Positions 7,683-14,046 are shown, numbered from the stretch's first letter. The stretch: DNA of 15,597 bases from Prosthecobacter debontii (GCA_945885485.1 CAMCYT010000038.1:1-15597), one strand, 5' to 3'. Notes: a model not told the origin generated them from the letters alone. A program made the numbers and translations.

Positions 7683-8309
7683 CTAGCGGCGCTCGACGAG
7701 AATCTCAGCGTATCGATCCCACCACATACTCACAAAGGGTGTCTCGCTCTTATTTAAAAGAGGCACTGAATCGCTACGCGAAATCTTGTCGGAGGTTGTA
7801 TTCCACCAACCCACTTTGCCATCACTGGTTGACTGCGCGACTTTTTCACCATTGATCAAGATTTCGTAACCAACCAGATTCACCACGCCTTTCGCTGCAC
7901 GATCACGTCCCGTCAATCGCTTGATCGAGGCAGGGGACAAGTAAACCGAGGAGAAAATTTCCTCATTCAATGGCACGTTTACATGAGTGATGTCTTTGGT
8001 GAGCAATAAGAAAGCACCTTTTTTATCCGGATGCTCCACAGCGATATACCACTTCACCGTCAATCGCTCAGCGGTCTTCGATGGTGGTTCAGGTGACATT
8101 TGAACTTTAAACGACGCTTCAATCTCCAACCAATCCTTTGGCTTAAAAGCCTTTGTCTTGCTCGTATTAAATTCTGGCGAAGGAAGATCATCAAATGTCG
8201 GCTTTTCTGGCTCTACTTTATAGGACTGTGCATAAGCTGTAGATTGGAAAGAAATGCAGAGAGTCGCAACACTGGCAACCGATAGTAAAGAAAGACGTAA
8301 ATTACGCAT
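7683..8309 (-). CDS. Amuc_1102-family pilus-like secreted protein
   Basis: This 208-residue protein opens the pilus operon. A clean signal peptide (basic MRNLRLS, hydrophobic core to about residue 21, AYA before a predicted cut near residue 27) sends it to the periplasm or beyond. The mature part is beta-rich: LEIEASFKV, LTVKWYIAVEH, AFLLLTKD, VNLVGYEILING, VGWWNT and a C-terminal WWDRYAEILVERR. It has no transmembrane segment, lipobox or prepilin (type III) signal, so it is not a typical pilin. Position and general features match Amuc_1102. The predicted all-beta fold suggests an accessory or structural role on the secretin side, which is inference. The ATG at 8309 has a TATAAA element only 11-16 nt upstream. 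Confidence 0.85.
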   Translation of the reverse strand: MRNLRLSLLSVASVATLCISFQSTAYAQSYKVEPEKPTFDDLPSPEFNTSKTKAFKPKDWLEIEASFKVQMSPEPPSKTAERLTVKWYIAVEHPDKKGAFLLLTKDITHVNVPLNEEIFSSVYLSPASIKRLTGRDRAAKGVVNLVGYEILINGEKVAQSTSDGKVGWWNTTSDKISRSDSVPLLNKSETPFVSMWWDRYAEILVERR

Positions 8310-8464
8310 AATGTTTGGATTTATAAAAAACTAAGGAATTCCTAGTCGGGTTGACCAGATAAAAGATTAATCAAAATGAAGTTTTTTGATAGAAAATTAA
8401 AAATAGAGACGGTCAGCCCTACAAGCGATTGACGAAAGCGCCTCGCTTGCACATCACTTAACAC
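8310..8464. promoter_or_regulatory. Divergent control region between the pilus operon and aroDE
   Basis: 155 nt between two divergent starts. Minus strand: TATAAA (8320-8325) with CCGACT (8344-8349) at 18 nt is a possible pilus promoter. Its spacer contains the perfect palindrome AGGAATTCCT (8334-8343), a candidate operator. The predicted transcript would have almost no leader. Plus strand: TTGACG (8429-8434) is a good -35, but the -10 region near 8452-8458 is poor and lies close to the aroD ATG, which again would give a very short leader. Both promoters are inferences from motif spacing. Confidence 0.35.
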
Positions 8465-9175
8465 ATGAGCAAGCCGTCATTCTATTTTCCAAATTCTAAC
8501 CCCTCTGTGGTTGGAAGCTTTGGAGATATCGATTCACTCCGCTCCGCAACACCCGAATCACTCGGCTTGGAATGCGATATCGCTGAGATCAGGCTCGATC
8601 TTTTTTATCAAGAATTCTCCCAACAAGGACCTGAAATCTGGGCGCATTTACTGGGCTTTCCCCTACTCTTCACTGCCCGCTGCCACTCCGAGGGTTCACC
8701 ATTTCAACTAAGCACCGAGACCCGGAAATCCCTTATAAAATCAGCCTTAAATGCTGCTGCCTTGATCGATATCGAGGTCGCAAGTATCGCAGAAATGGAG
8801 ATATTGATCACTGAAATCAACGCTAAACGCATCCCATGGATCGCCTCTTACCACAACTTCGAACGCCTCCCCACGCTTGATGAACTCACCTCTCGCGCAG
8901 CCCTCGCCAAACAAGCCGGTGCTTCTGGCTTCAAATTCGCTGCGCGACTTCATCACGTCGAAGAACTCGCTATCCTCGCTAATCTCCAAACACAAGACTT
9001 CGGAATACCCACAGCCAGTATGGGAATGGGCAATTTGGCACCCGATTCCCGCCTGCTCTGCGCCAAGAACGGTAGTGTTTTGAACTACGGCTTTATTGGA
9101 AAAACCGAAACTGCACCTGGGCAATGGCCCGCGAAACGCCTCCGGGATCGCATCCGCTCCTCATTTACTCTCTAA
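8465..9175 (+). CDS. aroD: 3-dehydroquinate dehydratase, type I
   Basis: A 236-residue class I dehydroquinase of the (beta/alpha)8 fold. It removes water from 3-dehydroquinate to give 3-dehydroshikimate, the third step of the shikimate pathway, through a Schiff base. Substrate-binding EIRLD (41-45) and TARCHSEG (70-77) are present, as are the catalytic His in SYHNF (His130), the Schiff-base Lys in GFKFAARL (Lys157) and the C-terminal PGQWPAK segment. The length matches the family. The ATG start is chosen by the absence of upstream options and a normal beta-1 with GSFGDI. The bases before it carry no Shine-Dalgarno. aroE follows after 12 nt on the same strand, so the two are almost certainly cotranscribed. 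Confidence 0.95.
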   Translation: MSKPSFYFPNSNPSVVGSFGDIDSLRSATPESLGLECDIAEIRLDLFYQEFSQQGPEIWAHLLGFPLLFTARCHSEGSPFQLSTETRKSLIKSALNAAALIDIEVASIAEMEILITEINAKRIPWIASYHNFERLPTLDELTSRAALAKQAGASGFKFAARLHHVEELAILANLQTQDFGIPTASMGMGNLAPDSRLLCAKNGSVLNYGFIGKTETAPGQWPAKRLRDRIRSSFTL

Positions 9176-9187
9176 AATGACCCTAAT

Positions 9188-10078
9188 ATGAAACCGGTCT
9201 ACATCCTTTCAGATCTCCACGAAGCCACCGCGGAACCCAAACCGGCACGCCTCGCCGTGCTTGGATATCCCGTCGCGCATTCCGCTTCTCCGCAACTCCA
9301 TCAACCCGCACTCGATGCCTTTTCCATCGACGCCTCATACGTCCGACTAGAAGTCACGCCCGGTGAACTACAGCAAGCATTCAAATTAATGCGTGAACTC
9401 GGCTTTCTGGGTTGCAACGTCACCGTCCCGCACAAGTTCGAGGCGATGGCGTGTTGCACAAATGTATCACCTCAAGCTCAACTGTTAGGTGCCGTGAACA
9501 CCGTGGTTTTTTCCGATACCGGCACATTCGGCTACAACACCGATGGCCCCGGTTTCATCGCTGCCATCGAAGAAGCATTTACCATCAAAGCCAGCCAAGT
9601 TCACACCCTCATCATCGGCGCCGGCGGCGGTGCAGGACAAGCCATCGCCACCCAATGCGGCCTCGGAAAACCAGCGAGGCTAACTCTCGTCAATCGAAGT
9701 CTCGATAAAATTGATGCGCTTGCTGCTCGCCTAAGAAACCTATCTCCCAACACTAAGATCCGAACCCTAACACTCTCAGATCCTGAGTTGAAACGGTTCT
9801 GCCAACAAGCAGATCTTATCGTCCAAACCAGTTCTCTTGGCCTAAAAAACGATGATCCAGAAGTCATCCCAGATGATTATTTCCTGCCGCATCACTGCGC
9901 TTACGATACGATTTACAAACCCGCAGAAACTCCTTTTCTCGCCAGTGCACGCAAGGCCGGATGTAAAACCGACAACGGACTCAGTCTCCTCATCCACCAA
10001 GGCGCACTAGCCTTTCAACATTGGTTTCCTGAAAATGACGCTCTCCCAATTATGCGAGAGGCGATGAAAAACCGTTAG
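9188..10078 (+). CDS. aroE: Shikimate dehydrogenase (NADP+)
   Basis: A 296-residue enzyme that reduces 3-dehydroshikimate to shikimate. Motifs run in order: shikimate-binding GYPVAHSASP (26-35), NVTVPHK with catalytic Lys83, GAVNTVV (101-107), NTDG with Asp119, the Rossmann GAGGGAGQA (144-152), NRS after beta-2 (169-171), YKPAETPFL (243-251) and the C-terminal LLIHQGALAF (267-276). An N-terminal stretch of about 20 residues (MKPVYILSDLHEATAEPKPA) precedes the usual start of the fold and may be a lineage-specific extension. The first in-frame ATG is used, 12 nt after aroD. The stop codon overlaps the stop of leuB on the opposite strand, with no terminator between them. Confidence 0.96.
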   Translation: MKPVYILSDLHEATAEPKPARLAVLGYPVAHSASPQLHQPALDAFSIDASYVRLEVTPGELQQAFKLMRELGFLGCNVTVPHKFEAMACCTNVSPQAQLLGAVNTVVFSDTGTFGYNTDGPGFIAAIEEAFTIKASQVHTLIIGAGGGAGQAIATQCGLGKPARLTLVNRSLDKIDALAARLRNLSPNTKIRTLTLSDPELKRFCQQADLIVQTSSLGLKNDDPEVIPDDYFLPHHCAYDTIYKPAETPFLASARKAGCKTDNGLSLLIHQGALAFQHWFPENDALPIMREAMKNR

Positions 10079-11169
10079 AGTCTTTCGAGAATTGCGTCAC
10101 CCATACCTGCAGTGCCGACTTTTTTCTCTCCTGCTTTTCCAGTCGCTATATCACCCGTCCGGAATCCGTCTGCAATCGACTGAGCCACCGCCGCTTCGAT
10201 CGCATCCGCTGCTTCAATTTTTCCAAGCGAGAAACGCAACAACATCGCCAACGAAAGCACCTGCGCAATCGGGTTTGCAATCCCCTGCCCAGCAATGTCC
10301 GGAGCAGATCCACCTGATGGTTCATACAAGCCGAAATATAATCCGTCTGGCTTTTGCTGGCCCAACGAAGCTGATGGCAACATCCCCAGCGAACCGGAAA
10401 TCATCGCCATCTCATCAGAAAGAATATCGCCGAAAAGATTTTCAGTAACCAACACATCGAACGAACCCGGTCGCCTGATCAACTGCATCGCCGCGTTGTC
10501 AACGTACATGTGCGACAACTGAACTTCAGGAAATTCTTTCGCAATCTCAATCACCGTCTCACGCCACAACACAGATGACGCCAACACGTTCGCTTTGTCC
10601 ACGGAGAGCAATTGCTTCTTCCGACCCATCGCCGCTGTGAAAGCAACGCGCGCGATCCGTTGAATCTCGCTCTTCTTGTAAATCATCGTGTCGAGCGCAA
10701 CCGGCTCGCCGTTTTCCTCATGACGTCCTTTCGGCGATCCGAAATAAACCCCACCTGTTAGTTCGCGCACACACAGCACATCGAAGCCATCCGCGATGAG
10801 TTCTTGTTTTACCGGTGAAGCATCGGTCAACGCTGGCAAGCAAACTCCTGGACGCAAGTTCGCAAACAAACCAAAATGTTTCCGCAACGGTAGCAAAGCC
10901 CCGCGCTCGGGTTGAATCTCTGGAGGTAAGCTTTCCCACTTCGGCCCACCCACAGAACCGAACAAGATCGCGTCCGCAGCCTCGCTTGCCGACACCGTTT
11001 CCGCAGGTAACGGATGCCCACCATGATCAATCGCCGCACCTCCCACGAGATGCTGAGAGCGCTCAACCTTGAAACCAAATTTTTCCTCAACGGCATCCAG
11101 CACGCGTAGCGCCTGCACCATCACCTCCGGGCCGATACCGTCACCCGATAAAATCGTAATTTTCGACAT
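10075..11169 (-). CDS. leuB: 3-isopropylmalate dehydrogenase
   Basis: A 364-residue NAD-dependent beta-decarboxylating dehydrogenase of leucine biosynthesis, converting 3-isopropylmalate to 2-oxoisocaproate. Visible are GDGIGPEV (9-16), LRKHFGLFANLRP (95-107), the IPMDH-typical RELTGGVYFG (135-144), YKKSEIQR (164-171) and SVDKANVL with Lys192. VDNAAMQL has Asp224, and NLFGDILSDE has Asp248 and Asp252. The NAD-binding loop is EPSGGSAPDIAGQG (283-296). The RELTGG and EPSGGSAPDI motifs separate it from isocitrate and tartrate dehydrogenases. It lies 18 nt after the HPr gene on the same strand, and its stop overlaps the convergent aroE stop by 4 nt. Other leu genes are not in the window. Confidence 0.96.
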   Translation of the reverse strand: MSKITILSGDGIGPEVMVQALRVLDAVEEKFGFKVERSQHLVGGAAIDHGGHPLPAETVSASEAADAILFGSVGGPKWESLPPEIQPERGALLPLRKHFGLFANLRPGVCLPALTDASPVKQELIADGFDVLCVRELTGGVYFGSPKGRHEENGEPVALDTMIYKKSEIQRIARVAFTAAMGRKKQLLSVDKANVLASSVLWRETVIEIAKEFPEVQLSHMYVDNAAMQLIRRPGSFDVLVTENLFGDILSDEMAMISGSLGMLPSASLGQQKPDGLYFGLYEPSGGSAPDIAGQGIANPIAQVLSLAMLLRFSLGKIEAADAIEAAVAQSIADGFRTGDIATGKAGEKKVGTAGMGDAILERL

Positions 11170-11187
11170 ATAACTAAAAATTTATTC

Positions 11188-11454
11188 TCACTCCTCCTCA
11201 AACTTGCGCTCGATCAAATCACCGATCGCCTCCAACGCAGCATCCTCATCTTCACCTTCCGCGCTCACCAAGATCACCGATCCATGGCCAGCCGCCAACA
11301 TCATCAAGCCCATGATACTTTTACCATCCACCTCTTCACCATCCTTCTCGACCATTATGTCGCATTTGAATCGGTTTGCCATCTTCACAAACTGCGCAGC
11401 TGGGCGCGCATGAATTCCGAGTTTATTTAGAATCGTAAAATCTTTCTTAGCCAT
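11188..11454 (-). CDS. ptsH: HPr family phosphocarrier protein
   Basis: An 88-residue HPr. The active-site motif LGIHARPAAQF puts the phosphate-accepting His at 15. DGKSIMGLMML puts a regulatory-type Ser at 46, the site phosphorylated by HPr kinase in organisms that have HPrK. The ORF can be extended upstream by 23 residues to 11523, but the ATG at 11454 gives the exact family length and His15 numbering, so I use it. No Shine-Dalgarno precedes it. leuB follows after 18 nt. Neither EI nor HPrK is in the window. In many Gram-negative bacteria without sugar PTS transporters HPr has a regulatory (PTS-Ntr or HPrK) role, which Ser46 would allow. The symbol is by family; it could equally be an NPr-type paralogue. 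Confidence 0.92.
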   Translation of the reverse strand: MAKKDFTILNKLGIHARPAAQFVKMANRFKCDIMVEKDGEEVDGKSIMGLMMLAAGHGSVILVSAEGEDEDAALEAIGDLIERKFEEE

Positions 11455-11636
11455 AGGGTTCGTGTTCGGTGCGCGCAGCCTAGAAAGGCAACCCCCTAAT
11501 CTCCAAGGTAAATTTTCAACCATTTCTGATCAAAGTGAGAAATTTCCGCCTTCATCATCTCCATCTCTTTTATCAACCTAGGCTCTGAGTCCTTCTGTGA
11601 CCTCTGCGCCTCTGTGGTAAAAATCTTCTTAACCAC
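11455..11636. other. Intergenic region between menD and the HPr gene
   Basis: 182 nt that must contain the promoter for HPr-leuB unless they are read through from menD. No hairpin with a T-run is visible after menD, so read-through is possible. The half next to menD holds the dispersed repeat at 11584-11620. I see no RNA gene. Confidence 0.4.
11584..11620 (-). repeat. Dispersed intergenic repeat of the ACCACAGAGGCGCAGAGG type
   Basis: Read on the minus strand, the segment begins TTACCACAGAGGCGCAGAGG and continues with two more CAGA-type units. On the plus strand this is four TCTGNG units at 11584, 11594, 11603 and 11611 (spacing 10, 9, 8). I recognise this degenerate 8-10-nt periodic sequence from intergenic regions of many environmental bacteria. 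Its function is unknown. It begins 17 nt past the menD stop. Confidence 0.6.
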
Positions 11637-13190
11637 TCAAAATCCCTCAAACTCCCGCCCCTGCCCCTCATCCGGCACCACCTCCAACAACACCGCCCGC
11701 TCCCCATTTCCCGCGCCATCAAAATCATCCGTCCGCGTCACCCGCACATAATCCATCCCAAAGCCTTTGGCCAACGCCTCAAAGTCCACCGGACTCTCCG
11801 CACACATCCACGCCTTCGTAGCCACACTCATCCCATGCAAACGCGGAACTTTGTCAAAAATTTTTCCACCACCGTTGTTAATCACCACCAACACCCGACC
11901 CCGCGCCTCCACTTGCCCTAACATTTTCAATCCCGCCAAATCGTAGAGAACGGTTAGATCCCCGAAAATCCCCCAAGCATCTGCCTCACCCGCACTCGCC
12001 CCCAACCACGTACTGATCTGTCCGTCTATCCCATTCGCGCCGCGATTCACACGAATATTCCGCGCCGGACGCTGCCATTGCGCATAAGCGTTCCATTCAC
12101 GGATCGGTAAACTATTTCCTAAATACACGCTGCTACCCATCGCCGCATAAACCGAAAGCATCCGCATCCACCCAGCTTCACTATCAGGAAATGCCTCAAG
12201 TGCCTCCTCGATCCGCTGCCCCCGCCCCTCAACCCCTTCCAACCACTCCCCCAAATCGCCCATCTCCTCGGGCTCACCCAAGGCTGGCAAAACTCTTAGC
12301 AACGTTCCCTGCAAAACCCCAGCATCCCTACCCAACCCACGCAACCCATTCCGACACACCGACCACACACTCACTTTCGGTAAATCTTCCAAATCCCGCC
12401 AAAACCTCCCGCTCGGCACCCCACCCAGCCGCAGCACTTTCGCTGGCGGATTCTCTTTCAGCACCCGATCCGCATCCACAACCACGAGATGTTGCAGAGC
12501 CTCCCGCAATCCACTGCTCGCCTCGGCTACCACCGGCGCGCCCAGACTCTCACAAAAATGAAACACCTCTTCCTGCTCATCCAACTCCAAATCCCCTATC
12601 ATCACCACCAAGCCCCGCAACGACGGTTCCCGCAACCACCGCGCCAACTCAGCCACCTGCGGCCTACCGAAATCCACAGCGAATTCACCCAACGTGAAAT
12701 CTCCAAAATTTTCACCACCCAACACAAATTCCTCCTCCAACTCCATGTTCACATGCAGCGGACCTTTCCCATCCCACGCCGCTAAATCACTTCCCGCATA
12801 CCCCGAGAAAATCCCTACCTGCTGAATCGCCTGCGGCGCACCACTCCCCCGAAAATGCTCCGGCCTGTCCGCCGTCAACAACACCAACGGACGAGCCTGA
12901 TAATACGCCTCAACCACCGCCGGCAATAATTCCGCAACCGCCGTCCCACTCGTCACCACAACCCCACACGGTTTCCCTGTCACCATCGACCGACCCAACG
13001 CAAAAAATCCTGCCGACCTCTCCTCGAAATGACTCCAGACCTTAATTTTTCCCGCAGCCTCAAGTTTCGCCAGTACTTCTAACAAAACCGCATTCCGCGC
13101 ACCTCCGCACACCACAAACTCACCCACCCCGGCTCTCACCAAGTCGCGCAACCCATCAACCGCTTTTTGCCAACTGCTCACGCACCACAA
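11637..13190 (-). CDS. menD: 2-succinyl-5-enolpyruvyl-6-hydroxy-3-cyclohexene-1-carboxylate synthase
   Basis: This 517-residue thiamine-diphosphate enzyme joins 2-oxoglutarate-derived succinic semialdehyde to isochorismate in classical menaquinone synthesis. The ThDP-activating Glu is in HFEERSAGFF (Glu57). TSGTAVAELLPAVVEAYY (80-97), LLTADRP (104-110) and GAPQAIQQVG (117-126) are diagnostic of MenD. The ThDP/Mg region is RGANGIDG (383-390), GDLTVLYD (410-417) and NNGGGKIF (438-445). The N-terminal motif usually written SPGSRSAP is here CGGARNAVL, which keeps the Arg. The protein is shorter than E. coli MenD (556), mostly in the middle. The start is TTG at 13190 or GTG at 13181. An in-frame stop directly before the TTG excludes longer forms, and GGAAAGG lies just upstream, the best Shine-Dalgarno-like element in the window. 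The coding strand is very G-rich. Other men genes are not in view. Confidence 0.95.
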   Translation of the reverse strand: MWCVSSWQKAVDGLRDLVRAGVGEFVVCGGARNAVLLEVLAKLEAAGKIKVWSHFEERSAGFFALGRSMVTGKPCGVVVTSGTAVAELLPAVVEAYYQARPLVLLTADRPEHFRGSGAPQAIQQVGIFSGYAGSDLAAWDGKGPLHVNMELEEEFVLGGENFGDFTLGEFAVDFGRPQVAELARWLREPSLRGLVVMIGDLELDEQEEVFHFCESLGAPVVAEASSGLREALQHLVVVDADRVLKENPPAKVLRLGGVPSGRFWRDLEDLPKVSVWSVCRNGLRGLGRDAGVLQGTLLRVLPALGEPEEMGDLGEWLEGVEGRGQRIEEALEAFPDSEAGWMRMLSVYAAMGSSVYLGNSLPIREWNAYAQWQRPARNIRVNRGANGIDGQISTWLGASAGEADAWGIFGDLTVLYDLAGLKMLGQVEARGRVLVVINNGGGKIFDKVPRLHGMSVATKAWMCAESPVDFEALAKGFGMDYVRVTRTDDFDGAGNGERAVLLEVVPDEGQGREFEGF

Positions 13191-13336
13191 CTACCTTTCC
13201 GAGCTCACATTGCAACCCGCTTCCTCAGATTCCTCAAATTCTGAGATCACAAATTACGCGTCTTTCGGTAATTAAAAATTCAAACCTTTCTACAAATCCT
13301 TAAAAACCAATTACAGTCCTTGCTCACTAGATTTCT

Positions 13337-13492
13337 TCAATCCTCATTCATCTGCGTTGATCCGTGGTTCCTATTTTCTAATCTAGCTGCCTCGCTTCCT
13401 CCTGCTTCGGCTTCCGCTCCAAATAAAGCGGCGCAAACGGCAACAACTCCCACCCCAAAAGCTAGGACTACCCACCAAGTCTCAAATCTCAG
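13337..13492 (-). CDS. Possible small single-TM peptide after ssb (non-canonical start)
   Basis: Immediately after the ssb stop the same frame stays open for 62 codons. It contains LRFETWWVVLAFGVGV followed by VAVCAALFGAEAEAG, which reads as a positively flanked transmembrane helix of about 20 residues with an acidic tail. There is no ATG, GTG or TTG before the hydrophobic segment. A CTG at 13492 is the only plausible start, and no Shine-Dalgarno precedes it. The last dozen residues (NRNHGSTQMNED) come from the dispersed repeat. It could be a small membrane protein, a decayed gene, or a chance frame in a repeat. Read-through from ssb is unlikely because SSB needs its free C-terminal DDIPF. 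Confidence 0.2.
   Translation of the reverse strand: MRFETWWVVLAFGVGVVAVCAALFGAEAEAGGSEAARLENRNHGSTQMNED
13347..13371 (-). repeat. Dispersed intergenic repeat of the ACCACGGATNAACGCAGATG type
   Basis: The minus strand reads GGAACCACGGATCAACGCAGAT, a member of the degenerate ACCACGGAT/AACACGGAT repeat sequences I recognise from intergenic DNA of many environmental bacteria. It has the same orientation relative to menD as the element at 11584-11620 and starts with the same ACCACRGA core. Confidence 0.6.
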
Positions 13493-13530
13493 AGTCTGGC
13501 GTCTTGTGTCTCCAAGCCTTGATTCTCAAA
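13477..13530. repeat. Degenerate 7-nt periodic tract over the ssb 3' end
   Basis: On the plus strand TCT recurs at 13480, 13487, 13495, 13502, 13509 and 13524, giving steps of 7, 8, 7, 7 and 15, with units like AGTCTCA and AATCTCA. The minus-strand unit resembles TTGAGAC. The tract runs across the ssb stop codon into its last codons. Confidence 0.5.
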
Positions 13531-13978
13531 AAGGAATATCATCCTCTTCCTGGTAATCCTCCATCGGACCGGCAGAACCGCCTTGGCGGCCGCCGTCTGG
13601 AGTTCCAGTGTAACCCCCGTCGTTTGGTGGGCGGGAACCGCCTTTACCGTCCGGCAAGAACTGGAGGTTATCGGCGACGACTTTGAGTTTGCTGCGCTTT
13701 TGGCCAGTGGCCTTATCATCCCATACATCCATTTGGAGGCGTCCTTCAATAAAAACGCCGCGTCCTTTGGTAAGATATTTTTGCGCGTTCTCCGCACTCG
13801 CTCCCCAAACCGTGACATCGACAAAAGTCGTTTCATCTTTCCAACCTCCGTTGCCATCTTGGACCTTACGGTTCACAGCGATACCCAGATCAGCCACAGC
13901 CGATCCTTTGGGAGTATGCCGCAATTCAGGATCACGGGTGAGGTTACCGAGTAACATGACTTTGTTCAAATTGGCCAT
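13526..13978 (-). CDS. ssb: Single-stranded DNA-binding protein
   Basis: A 150-residue SSB. The OB fold (about 1-108) begins MANLNKVMLLGNLTRDPELRHTPKG and includes VADLGIAVNRK, TTFVDVTVWG and YLTKGRGVFIEGRL. A short Gly/Pro-rich linker (about 110-140) leads to the acidic tip EEDDIPF, the partner-binding peptide that recruits repair and replication proteins. Length is slightly below the E. coli protein (178). The ATG is canonical. CTCCT rather than a Shine-Dalgarno precedes it. It lies 68 nt after rpsF, the usual rpsF-ssb pairing, but rpsR and rplI do not follow. Confidence 0.97.
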   Translation of the reverse strand: MANLNKVMLLGNLTRDPELRHTPKGSAVADLGIAVNRKVQDGNGGWKDETTFVDVTVWGASAENAQKYLTKGRGVFIEGRLQMDVWDDKATGQKRSKLKVVADNLQFLPDGKGGSRPPNDGGYTGTPDGGRQGGSAGPMEDYQEEDDIPF

Positions 13979-14046
13979 AGGAGTATATTAGTGTAAAAAG
14001 TTAAATGAAAGCGACCTGCGGGAGGGTTATGTTAGAAATCTAAAAA

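Larger units (their letters stand above)
13191..13525. other. Repeat-rich intergenic region between ssb and menD
   Basis: About 335 nt without a certain gene. From right to left (direction of flanking transcription) it holds a degenerate 7-nt periodic tract next to the ssb stop, and a GC-richer stretch encoding a hydrophobic peptide in frame after ssb. A dispersed repeat (13347-13371) follows, then an A/T-rich segment (about 13250-13345) that may carry the menD promoter. A weak inverted repeat, CTCAGA/TCTGAG (13224-13229 with 13240-13245), lies close to menD. No intrinsic terminator follows ssb. Confidence 0.5.

Noticed and set aside
8351..8379. TTGACC as a -35 for rightward transcription to aroD
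   Set aside because: The position 17 nt downstream (AAATGA) is not a usable -10; the TTGACG at 8429 is the better, though still weak, candidate.
11455..11523. 23-residue N-terminal extension of HPr
   Set aside because: The extension is unlike HPr, and the ATG at 11454 gives the family length with His at position 15.
12191..12697. 168-codon plus-strand ORF antisense to menD
   Set aside because: Pro/His-rich translation caused by the strong C bias of this strand; menD motifs run through the opposite strand.
13224..13245. CTCAGA/TCTGAG hairpin near the menD start as a riboswitch or attenuator
   Set aside because: Only six base pairs with a ten-base loop and no T-run; too weak to call.
13320..13556. 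78-codon plus-strand ORF between menD and ssb
   Set aside because: Runs antisense through the repeat mosaic into ssb; no domain or start signal, and its composition reflects the repeats.
13489..13857. 122-codon minus-strand ORF overlapping ssb
   Set aside because: Out-of-frame shadow of ssb with no domain signature.
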